Part shown: positions 8,824 through 15,333 of the stretch, piece after piece
How the letters are laid out: every line of letters starts with the position of its first letter
How positions within the stretch are numbered: the first letter of the stretch is position 1
DNA from: Bombilactobacillus mellifer
GTDB taxonomy: Bacteria; Bacillota; Bacilli; Lactobacillales; Lactobacillaceae
DNA: 64,000 bases
Assembly: GCF_000970795.1 (NCBI RefSeq)
Contig: NZ_KQ034037.1
Location: forward strand, 35,058-99,057
Direction: 5' to 3'
The notes under the pieces: model-generated
The model's input: the letters and a program-made list of their open reading frames with translations, nothing else
Told to the model about the DNA's origin: nothing
Databases searched by the model: none
Made by a program: the position numbers and the translations under genes

Positions 8824-8961
8824 AAGGTCTAAAAATTTTTAGACCTTTCTAGACTATAAAATATTTAAAAGCCACTAAAACGATTTGCAGGGAACTGATT
8901 ACATGCAGGTAATCAGTTCCTTTTTTATGCCATGATGTTAATACATCATTCATCGTTCTAC
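8824..8961 (-). ncRNA. Antisense antitoxin RNA of module 2
   Basis: Minus-strand promoter TTGTAC (8991-8996), 17 bp, TATACT (8968-8973). The terminator is an AGGTCTAAAAA / TTTTTAGACCT hairpin at 8825-8846 with a T-rich tail. This inner stem differs from that of modules 1 and 3. Confidence 0.7.
8891..8926 (+). terminator. Terminator of toxin mRNA 2
   Basis: Stem GGAACTGATTAC / GTAATCAGTTCC followed by TTTTTT. Confidence 0.88.
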
Positions 8962-9163
8962 GTTGTAAGTATAACATATTTTTTTTAAATGTACAATTTG
9001 GGCATCATATTCTTGTTAACTTGTAGGTCTTCAGTACTTCAGTACTTTTGAATCAATTATCTAATACATCATTAATTGATCCACAATGATTTTTTATAAT
9101 ATTTAGGGTCTCCAATGTACTACACACATAAAAAGGAAATAATCCACTTTAGCAAAAAAGCGG

Positions 9164-9222
9164 CTCAAACCCTTGCGGCACAAGGGTTTGAGGTTGACAA
9201 ACTTATATATTTTTGGTATAAT
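9164..9222 (+). promoter_or_regulatory. Palindrome plus consensus promoter of toxin module 3
   Basis: Same perfect palindrome (9164-9192), TTGACA (9194-9199), 17 bp, TATAAT (9217-9222). Confidence 0.88.
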
Positions 9223-9322
9223 GATGATGCAAACAGTGATAGTGGCTTACTTTTCTAAAAGGTAGGTGGTGCCTATGGTGTAAAAACCTTCATGACCGTA
9301 TCCTTCAGAAAAGGAGTACAAA

Positions 9323-9412
9323 GTGTCTATCAAAGACACTTTAATGTTAATGCTTATGTTTGGCAATTTGATAATTGCCCTCATAGCATTAATGTTGGAT
9401 AATAAAAAATAG
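9323..9412 (+). CDS. Type I toxin, holin-like small membrane peptide (module 3)
   Basis: 29 residues starting MSIKDTLMLMLMFGNLI and ending DNKK. This copy has the best ribosome site of the three (AAAGGAG, 7 bases before GTG). The upstream ORF is ATG-GTG-TAA (9275-9283), as in the two decayed copies, rather than the four-residue version of modules 1 and 2. The 5'/3' TAGTGGCTT-AAGCCACTA pairing elements are present. The sequence differs from module 2 at several codons even though the upstream region is nearly identical. Confidence 0.75.
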   Translation: MSIKDTLMLMLMFGNLIIALIALMLDNKK

Positions 9413-9540
9413 TCTAAAAATATTTTTTAGACTATTTATAAAACATTTAAGCCACTAAAACGATTTGCAGGGAACTGATTACCGGCATGTAATCAGTTCC
9501 TTTTTATGTCATGATGTTAATACATCATTCATCGTTCTAC
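9408..9540 (-). ncRNA. Antisense antitoxin RNA of module 3
   Basis: Minus-strand promoter TTGTAC (9571-9576), 18-bp spacer, TATACT (9547-9552); terminator hairpin at 9408-9436. The 18-bp spacer, against 17 in the other copies, may alter the antitoxin level. Confidence 0.68.
9471..9505 (+). terminator. Terminator of toxin mRNA 3
   Basis: Stem GGAACTGATTAC / GTAATCAGTTCC, loop CGGCAT, then TTTTT. Confidence 0.88.
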
Positions 9541-9597
9541 GTTGTAAGTATAACATATTTTTTTTTAAATGTACAATCTGGGTACCATATTTTGGAA

Positions 9598-9638
9598 GCA
9601 GCTGGGGGCTCCAACCTCCTCCGCCGCCCGCCAGCTGC
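9598..9638. other. GC-rich hairpin B2 with CCTCCTCCG loop
   Basis: Outer stem GCAGCTGG / CCAGCTGC with an inner GGGC/GCCC pair; the loop region contains CCAACCTCCTCCG. Same position relative to the antisense promoter as B1. The loop resembles hairpins A, the stem resembles B1. Confidence 0.75.
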
Positions 9639-9639
9639 T

Positions 9640-10130
9640 AGATTTAATTTTACACTTTAGCGGCTGCCGATAAAATAAACCTCAAATTAGCATAACTTAA
9701 ATGACGAATAGTCAAAGTTAAAAATAAAACCTACAAAACATTTTTGATTCAGATTGATTTAAAAAATTCAAAACTATTAAAACAGTTTGTTGAAGATTAA
9801 TGATCTACATTACGGTTAGTATCTTTATACTATTTAATTTAAGATGCAGCATTCACTATTTTAAGACATGAACCTAACATACACTTTTAAAGTGTGCAAA
9901 TTATAATTCCAGTACATATTTATATAGACTTACTTATATTCTTAAAGCCCTGGTGGTTCAGAAGGGAAGGATGTGAGTAAATTCTTATTTACGCGTGAAT
10001 TTTTGTTGTTACTAAAAAGGGAAAAATTACTTTACAAGTGGCTCAGGTAAAGAAAGTTGCGGGGCTGAATTCATTAATTAACCTTGCTTTTAATTTGGAT
10101 ATTATTAATTTGCTTTTTATTTATATTTAC
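9640..10130. other. Gene-free AT-rich stretch
   Basis: No supported gene. Only a small palindrome around CACTTTTAAAGTGTG (about 9892-9906) stands out. It separates the toxin array from hsdM. Confidence 0.5.
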
Positions 10131-10132
10131 TC

Positions 10133-10161
10133 TTTACATTTATATAGCTATGCTATATAAT
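10133..10161 (+). promoter_or_regulatory. hsdM promoter with palindromic spacer
   Basis: TTTACA (10133-10138), 17 bp, TATAAT (10156-10161). The spacer and -10 hold the palindrome TATATAGC-TAT-GCTATATA (10141-10159), a likely operator. Confidence 0.75.
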
Positions 10162-10202
10162 ATAATCATAAAGTAAAGATGAAGTATTGGAGGATAAAAA
10201 AA

Positions 10203-11642
10203 ATGTCAAACACAACAATGAGCCTGAAGCAAGAATTGCTTAGCGCAATGAAAACTTTACGTTTAAAAATATCTACAAGTAAATATAAAAGTTATTTGTT
10301 AGGTACTATCTTTTATAAATATCTGTCTGACAATATGCTATACAACGTTTGGGAACTATTAATGGACGAGCCTAATAGGAATTTAGATAAAGCCCAAAAA
10401 CTTTATGAAAAAAATGTGGGTAGGCAAGACCTGATTACTGAGTTGTATTTATCATTAGGCTATGTCATAGAACCTGCGGACACTTATACGAGTATTTTAA
10501 ATTCAGTTAAGAATAATAGCTTTAAAGTAACGCAATTAGAATCTGCTTTTAACAAGCTAGAAGAATCATTTCCATATTTTCAGGGAATATTTTCTGATTA
10601 TGATTTGTATTCCAATGAATTAGGCAATACAGCTCAAAAAAGAGCAAATACTATAGCAGAAGTGCTTCAGATGATTGGAAAATTTGAATTGGTTAAAAAT
10701 CCATCGGTAAGTCTTGGTGATGCTTATGAATATTTGCTGAGTCAATTTGCTTCAGAATCCGGTAAAAAGGCCGAAGCATTTTACACACCGCAACAAATTT
10801 CCGAATTACTAACTCGTTTAACTTTATTAGATAAGGATTATTCTGCCGGAATGAATGTTTATGATCCAACTATGGGAACAGGTTCGTTATTATTGAATTT
10901 TAAAAAATATAGTACAGAACCTGAGCGCATTACCTACTATGGGCAAGAGATTAATTTCCGCACATATAAATTAGCAAAGATGAATTTTATTCTGCATAAT
11001 ATTGAGCAAGCTTGTAGGAATTTAAGAAATAGAGATACTTTAACTGAGGACTGGCCAACTGAAGACTGGCTATCTAAAGACATTCATGACTTTGACGCAG
11101 TTGTTATGAATCCGCCTTACTCTTTAAAGTGGTCGGCTGATAAGAGCTTTTTAAATGATCCACGTTTCGCGTCCTATGGAGTTTTACCACCTAAGTCAAA
11201 CGCAGATTACGCTTTTTTACTTCATGGATATTCCCATTTAAAGCACAGCGGTGTCATGTCGATTGTGTTACCCCATGGCGTACTTTTTCGGGGCGGCACG
11301 GAAGGCAAAATCAGAAAGCAATTGCTCGAAAATGGCGCTATTGATGCAGTTATAGGTCTGCCAGCAAATATTTTTTACAGTACAGGCATTCCGACGGTTA
11401 TTCTTGTTCTGAAAAAAAATAAACAAGATCGCGATGTAATGTTTATTGATGCTTCTAAAGGTTTTGAAAAAGTAAAAACACAAAATAAATTACGGGAAGA
11501 AGATATAGAGCATATTTTAGCCGCTTATACTGCACGTCAAGATATTAAAAAATACGCTCATTTGGCTCAATTTGATGAGATTAAAGAAAATGATTTCAAT
11601 CTTAACATTCCGAGTTATGTTGATACTTTTAGAAAGAAATAG
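10203..11642 (+). CDS. hsdM: Type I restriction-modification methylase subunit (M)
   Basis: N6-adenine DNA methyltransferase subunit that normally works as M2S with HsdS. The start is set at ATG 10203 because GGAGG lies nine bases upstream; the frame also has an ATG at 10179. An N-terminal helical HsdM domain (MKTLRLKISTSKYKSYLLG) leads into SAM motif I DPTMGTGSLL (about residue 222) and catalytic motif IV NPPY (about 303); the C-terminus NDFNLNIPSYVDTF is typical. 479 residues is close to family length and no key motif is missing. It has its own promoter. No specificity (HsdS) or restriction (HsdR) gene follows: the next gene is a tiny membrane protein behind a separate promoter. It may use an HsdS made elsewhere or be a remnant. 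Confidence 0.9.
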   Translation: MSNTTMSLKQELLSAMKTLRLKISTSKYKSYLLGTIFYKYLSDNMLYNVWELLMDEPNRNLDKAQKLYEKNVGRQDLITELYLSLGYVIEPADTYTSILNSVKNNSFKVTQLESAFNKLEESFPYFQGIFSDYDLYSNELGNTAQKRANTIAEVLQMIGKFELVKNPSVSLGDAYEYLLSQFASESGKKAEAFYTPQQISELLTRLTLLDKDYSAGMNVYDPTMGTGSLLLNFKKYSTEPERITYYGQEINFRTYKLAKMNFILHNIEQACRNLRNRDTLTEDWPTEDWLSKDIHDFDAVVMNPPYSLKWSADKSFLNDPRFASYGVLPPKSNADYAFLLHGYSHLKHSGVMSIVLPHGVLFRGGTEGKIRKQLLENGAIDAVIGLPANIFYSTGIPTVILVLKKNKQDRDVMFIDASKGFEKVKTQNKLREEDIEHILAAYTARQDIKKYAHLAQFDEIKENDFNLNIPSYVDTFRKK

Positions 11643-11691
11643 CTTGTTAATGTTCACTAGCAAGAATTTTATTATCTATTTATATTGTGTA

Positions 11692-11720
11692 TTTACAACT
11701 GAATACGCCCGTTATATAAT
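11692..11720 (+). promoter_or_regulatory. Promoter of small membrane protein gene
   Basis: TTTACA (11692-11697), 17 bp, TATAAT (11715-11720). Confidence 0.75.
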
Positions 11721-11764
11721 TTGATTTGTAGGGTGAAGCGGTGTGATTAAGTGAGGTGGTTTAT

Positions 11765-11977
11765 TTGAAATTCTTGGCTAATTTGTTAAGTAGTGTATTC
11801 AAGCTTTGCTATTCGAACTTTATGTATTTTGTAAGAGTTATTCTGATTTTGATAGGTGCATATTTAGTTTTTATAAAATTACCATTATTTTTATACCACG
11901 CTCATTATGTCACTGTGCTATTCTTTTATGTAATTTTTATTGAATTACCGGGATTATTAGCCTTTTTTACAAAATAA
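11765..11977 (+). CDS. Small two-helix membrane protein, unknown
   Basis: About 70 residues. The likely start is TTG at 11765, five bases after GAGGTGG (a GTG at 11756 would overlap the ribosome site). Two hydrophobic segments (YFVRVILILIGAYLVFI and VTVLFFYVIFIELPGLLAFF) predict a membrane hairpin. It has its own good promoter and two tandem terminators, so it is a real single-gene unit. No family recognised; it could be an immunity or small transport-related protein, but nothing shows this. Confidence 0.6.
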   Translation: MKFLANLLSSVFKLCYSNFMYFVRVILILIGAYLVFIKLPLFLYHAHYVTVLFFYVIFIELPGLLAFFTK

Positions 11978-11983
11978 TATGTG

Positions 11984-12005
11984 GGAGCTTAAAAAGCTCC
12001 TTTTT
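11984..12005 (+). terminator. Rho-independent terminator
   Basis: GGAGCTT / AAGCTCC stem followed by TTTTT, seven bases after the stop. Confidence 0.85.
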
Positions 12006-12040
12006 ATATGCTTTAGATTATTGAAATAGCTTAATATTAA

Positions 12041-12059
12041 GGCCTGAAGGCCTTTTTTT
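12041..12059 (+). terminator. Second, tandem terminator
   Basis: GGCCT-GA-AGGCC stem-loop and TTTTTTT tail. Confidence 0.75.
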
Positions 12060-12090
12060 ATGTGTTGCGACAGGCTAGGCCGGATATCCG

Positions 12091-12113
12091 AAAAAAAAAG
12101 CCCTGATGGGCTC
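12091..12113 (-). terminator. Terminator of sortase operon
   Basis: Minus strand AGCCC / GGGCT stem followed by nine Ts, 14 bases beyond the stop at 12127. Confidence 0.85.
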
Positions 12114-12126
12114 ATTTACTTTAATT

Positions 12127-12402
12127 TTAAGTAAAATAATTGGGATGCTTTTTATAGTAATTTGTGATTTTATTTAATGATTTTCCGTCATAAACTTTAT
12201 TTTTTCCTACAGTTTTGTATTCGATATTTAATGTTTTTAATACTCTCTCTGATAAAAAATATTTGGTAAACGTGTTCCTGGAAATCTGTAATTGTTTAGC
12301 TGCTGTTGATTGATTGAATAGTTCATCATTAGGAACAGTTTGAATTCGATTCACTAATTCTTGACTGGACTTTCTATAATCAATCTTCTTTTTCTCTTTC
12401 AT
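12127..12402 (-). CDS. Small HTH protein, translationally coupled to sortase
   Basis: 91 residues from ATG at 12402, which overlaps the sortase stop as ATGA; AAGGA lies about nine bases upstream inside the sortase gene. A start 25 codons earlier is open but has no support. A helix-turn-helix is visible around residues 30-55 (FNQSTAAKQLQISRNTFTKY), with a basic N-terminus (MKEKKKIDYRK) and a C-terminal helix. This looks like a DNA-binding regulator, as last gene of the thioredoxin-like/sortase operon. Target unknown; an autoregulatory role on the palindrome at 13865-13908 is a guess. Confidence 0.65.
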   Translation of the reverse strand: MKEKKKIDYRKSSQELVNRIQTVPNDELFNQSTAAKQLQISRNTFTKYFLSERVLKTLNIEYKTVGKNKVYDGKSLNKITNYYKKHPNYFT

Positions 12403-13322
12403 TGCGCTGATTCCTTTTTTAAATTCCAAATTATTTTTTTGCCGAGGACCACTATTGTAATAATTGCTGGTAGACAAGCGATAATAAATTGTAAAATATC
12501 TTTCTGGAAATCACCAGTTAAATCTAACCATTGAAACATTTTTAAATTGAAATTATCGAAGTTTGAACGTTTGGGAATTGCGATCGATGATGTTTGACTA
12601 GGTAAATTATTCTGATTTTTTTGTTGATAAGGATGAGAGGATATTAAATTTCCTTGTACAATTAAACGATTATTGGTTCCATGTTCTCCTACGCATCTAA
12701 ATAAAGTGACAATGGATTTGTGGGTTTGTCCTAAAAGTTTAATATTGCTGCTATCAACAATGTTTTTATAACTAGCTTCATAAGTATAAACATTGTTAAA
12801 ATCTGTAATCCGAATTTTAGCCTTCGGTTTTATTTGAGATAAAGGTTGCAGCAAGGCATCTGAATATTGTGCTGGCAAATTATGAGCCATCATCACAAAA
12901 TTACCCTGCCCCATTGAGCGTTTTTTGGAAAAAGTTCCCACTCCGTTTAATAAAGCAGCGTTACTCATTCCACTGAAAACTGGTAAATTAATGTGCACAC
13001 TGGGAATAGTTAGTTGGCCAATCATACTTTTTTGAATGGTTTTGCTGTAATGATTACGAGCTGCAATATACTCGGAAACTTTTGCATTTTTAGACACATT
13101 TTTGTAATTGGAATGGGTTATGTTTTTTTGTTGATGGGAAATTATTTGGTTACGGTTTTGTTTAATTATTTTATTAATAGAATACTGTTGCTTATTTAAT
13201 GTGTGCACAGAGTTTTTTTCTACGCCAATTAGAAATAATACTAATATCCCGGATAACAATAAACCACAGAGATATTTCCAATTAAACGTTTGTTTGGTTA
13301 AGTTTATAATTTTTTTGAACAT
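12399..13322 (-). CDS. Class A-like sortase with C-terminal membrane segment
   Basis: Transpeptidase that links surface proteins carrying LPxTG-like signals to peptidoglycan. 307 residues; ATG with AGGA upstream. An N-terminal membrane segment (LCGLLLSGILVLFLIGV) is followed by a coil and the sortase beta-barrel from about residue 100 (IGQLTIPSVHINLPVFSG). Catalytic residues are visible: His in MMAHN (about 145), Cys in TLFRC (about 208), Arg in NNRLIVQG (about 219). The C-terminus adds a hydrophobic segment (FIIACLPAIITIVVLG), unusual for class A. The gene overlaps the upstream thioredoxin-like gene by 41 bp and the downstream HTH gene by 4 bp. The LPQTD protein at 54619-55242 is a candidate substrate on this element. 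Confidence 0.85.
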   Translation of the reverse strand: MFKKIINLTKQTFNWKYLCGLLLSGILVLFLIGVEKNSVHTLNKQQYSINKIIKQNRNQIISHQQKNITHSNYKNVSKNAKVSEYIAARNHYSKTIQKSMIGQLTIPSVHINLPVFSGMSNAALLNGVGTFSKKRSMGQGNFVMMAHNLPAQYSDALLQPLSQIKPKAKIRITDFNNVYTYEASYKNIVDSSNIKLLGQTHKSIVTLFRCVGEHGTNNRLIVQGNLISSHPYQQKNQNNLPSQTSSIAIPKRSNFDNFNLKMFQWLDLTGDFQKDILQFIIACLPAIITIVVLGKKIIWNLKKESAQ

Positions 13323-13809
13323 TTTTTTTCCTCACTATTAACTCAAAATTGAGAATGATTAATAACATTTCTATTACTAACATTGTTGCCAAACCCAGTA
13401 AATTCTGTTTAGAAATTAATGGTATTGGCTTAAACTTTTTAAGTCCCTGGCAGTAGATACTAGTGGGAACTTGTTTCAAATGATATTTGCTTACAATAGT
13501 TTCTTTGTTATTTATGTTGTCTAAATCAACGTAAATAGTGTGGCGATTTTGTAAAAGCAGTTGTTTAGTTATAAAAACTTTAGGAATCATATTTTTACAC
13601 TTTGGACAAGAGTCTTTAAAAAAGATTACTTGATTATTTGCAAATTGCTGCTCTATATTAGTGTTCTTTTTGAAATTAGATATTGAATTGATATTGGTTT
13701 TAATTGTTATATATCTAGCTGCATTAATTGTTAATAATAAAGTTAATAAAATAGTTAAAACTGCCACGATGTAGTAACTAAAACGATTTATCTGAATATG
13801 GAATTTCAT
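13282..13809 (-). CDS. Membrane-anchored thioredoxin-like protein
   Basis: 175 residues; ATG five bases after GGGGGGA. An N-terminal membrane segment (YYIVAVLTILLTLLLTINAA) and an extracytoplasmic thioredoxin-like domain with CPKC (about residue 67) in VIFFKDSCPKC and a following VPTSI that fits the cis-proline loop. A second hydrophobic stretch (LLGLATMLVIEMLLIILNF) is near the C-terminus. Thiol-disulfide exchange outside the membrane is inferred, perhaps on the sortase cysteine or on transfer proteins. Shares 41 bp with the sortase gene in another frame. Confidence 0.65.
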   Translation of the reverse strand: MKFHIQINRFSYYIVAVLTILLTLLLTINAARYITIKTNINSISNFKKNTNIEQQFANNQVIFFKDSCPKCKNMIPKVFITKQLLLQNRHTIYVDLDNINNKETIVSKYHLKQVPTSIYCQGLKKFKPIPLISKQNLLGLATMLVIEMLLIILNFELIVRKKNVQKNYKLNQTNV

Positions 13810-13864
13810 TCAATCCCCCCTTCTTCTATTAACTAACAGAAATCATTTATAAATACTTAAACTA

Positions 13865-13908
13865 TATATATAAACAAATATGTTTAAACAATTTTGTTTA
13901 TATATATA
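13865..13908. promoter_or_regulatory. Large AT palindrome before thioredoxin-sortase operon
   Basis: TATATATAAACAAA arms face each other around a GTTTAAAC centre. It lies about 60-100 bp upstream of the thioredoxin-like gene and is a likely operator/promoter region. Similar ATATATAT-centred palindromes recur upstream of other genes on this element. Confidence 0.55.
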
Positions 13909-13934
13909 TTAACACTTTTAATGTTAATTACAAT

Positions 13935-13963
13935 AAAAAACCCATATTAATTAGACTAATATG
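13935..13963 (-). terminator. Terminator of the VirB4-VirB8 operon
   Basis: Minus strand CATATTA / TAATATG stem followed by TTTTTT, about 20 bases after the stop at 13982. Confidence 0.8.
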
Positions 13964-13981
13964 AGCTTTTGCCTGTTGTAT

Positions 13982-14641
13982 TTAGTCCATGTTCACACGC
14001 ATTATGGGACTGATTTGAGTAATTGTATTTTGCTTTTTGTCATAGGTGACTTTAAATATTCTTTGCCCTTTAGATGAATCAGATTCTTGAACTTTGCTGG
14101 AACGCCAACTTTGAAACGTTACTAGGATTAATGCATTAATATGATTTTCTAAAGGTGAAAAATCTAAAATAGAAACCTTTTGCTCTTTAAATCTGCAATG
14201 AAGTGATAATGAATCAATATAACTGCCACCTAAAGAATCTTTTCCATTATCAAAGAGATTTTTGTTAGATATAATTCTCGGACTACAAATATCAGAAACT
14301 AATGCGGTTCTTCTAGCATATTGCTTTTGATTATCCCATGTGTAGTATATATAAAAGAATTTTTTAGATATCCGGGCAATCCTAGAAATATCTGAATTAT
14401 TATTATCAATGTACTTTATATTGGGGTTTTTGGATTGTTTTATTGCACTTTTAACTTGATATTGAACTTTAAGCTGCTTTGTTTTATATCTTCGCTTTTG
14501 CTTCTTCAATTCATTTAGTGATGTGTTTTGTTCGGCTACTAAATTATTATGGTAGTCCATTTCAGATTTATAAATAAAAGCGGTTGCTAGAGTTATACCG
14601 GAAGTGATTATTATTATTAATTTTAACAATGTATTATTCAT
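13982..14641 (-). CDS. Bitopic transfer protein, VirB8/TcpC-like candidate
   Basis: 219 residues, last gene of the transfer operon, with a 4-bp ATGA overlap to the gene upstream. One N-terminal membrane segment (LLKLIIIITSGITLATAFIY), a Lys-rich coiled coil (about 38-75) and a C-terminal extracytoplasmic domain with beta-type sequence (LILVTFQSWRSSK, RIFKVTYDKKQNTITQI). Short cytoplasmic N-terminus, single TM and outer domain behind a VirB4 operon match the VirB8-like proteins of Gram-positive conjugation systems (TcpC, TraM). Sequence identity is not obvious; fold prediction would decide. Confidence 0.5.
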   Translation of the reverse strand: MNNTLLKLIIIITSGITLATAFIYKSEMDYHNNLVAEQNTSLNELKKQKRRYKTKQLKVQYQVKSAIKQSKNPNIKYIDNNNSDISRIARISKKFFYIYYTWDNQKQYARRTALVSDICSPRIISNKNLFDNGKDSLGGSYIDSLSLHCRFKEQKVSILDFSPLENHINALILVTFQSWRSSKVQESDSSKGQRIFKVTYDKKQNTITQISPIMRVNMD

Positions 14642-15309
14642 GATATATTATCGCCAACCTTTTCATCAGCGTCACTAGAACTAGTATTGACTAATTGGAA
14701 ATTGTTGTTGAGCGTGTCATACTTAATAGAGTAAACATCATATTTATGAATTGATATAGCAGGTTCATCTAAATCACCTACTCTTGTATTAGGAATTTTG
14801 GGAGTATTGTAATCTACAAGTATTAAAAAGGATATTTCAGGCTGCTTAAACGAAAGAGTTGTGGTAGCAATGTTAAGATTGTTTAAATGATCTGATGCAG
14901 TATATATGCCCCCAGATTCGTTCTCCTGAGGCTTTACCTCGTTACAAATGTAATGCCCTAAATTATTTCCTAATATACGAGGCAGCCTTTTTTTAAGCTT
15001 ATTATAATCACTTTGATTATGAGTATTATTAAATGCTAAATTGAATCCTTCTCTTAATTTATCTTCTGCTGTTTGTAATTTATGGACAGTATCTTGAGAA
15101 TTGTTTTTATTGTTCTCTATAACGGAATCACAGGATAATGTAGAGTACTTTTTTTTAATAATTGTAGTATAGGCCTTAGTATTGCTTATTTTTGACGCTA
15201 GTTCTTTATTTCGGGGATTATTATTTCTGTTAACATAAACTACACTCAAACATACAAAATTTAAAATACATAAAAGAATAGCTATACTCGTTTTATATTT
15301 TTTTCTCAT
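14638..15309 (-). CDS. Bitopic transfer protein, second VirB8-like candidate
   Basis: 223 residues; RBS GGTGG before ATG at 15309. The layout matches its downstream neighbour: one membrane segment at the N-terminus (IAILLCILNFVCLSVVYV), an extracellular helical region and a C-terminal beta-rich part (ISFLILVDYNTPKI, YSIKYDTLNNNFQLV). The pair may form a heteromeric VirB8-type layer, or be duplicated genes that have diverged. Function inferred only from position and topology. Confidence 0.5.
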   Translation of the reverse strand: MRKKYKTSIAILLCILNFVCLSVVYVNRNNNPRNKELASKISNTKAYTTIIKKKYSTLSCDSVIENNKNNSQDTVHKLQTAEDKLREGFNLAFNNTHNQSDYNKLKKRLPRILGNNLGHYICNEVKPQENESGGIYTASDHLNNLNIATTTLSFKQPEISFLILVDYNTPKIPNTRVGDLDEPAISIHKYDVYSIKYDTLNNNFQLVNTSSSDADEKVGDNIS

Positions 15310-15333
15310 TGATTGCCACCTTCAATCTTGCTT

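Larger units (their letters stand above)
8430..9192. repeat. Near-identical direct repeat duplicating a toxin-module upstream region
   Basis: The stretch 8430-8600 and the stretch ending near 9199 are nearly identical (offset 598 bp at the promoters). It includes a block from TCTTCAGTACTTTTGAATC to the palindrome and the toxin promoter. The second copy carries an extra 'cttcagta' unit. It shows recent tandem duplication of a whole module of about 600 bp. Confidence 0.75.

Noticed and set aside
14638-14641. Possible frameshift splitting one gene into the two VirB8-like genes
   Set aside because: Each has its own N-terminal membrane segment and start; the 4-bp ATGA overlap is normal translational coupling.
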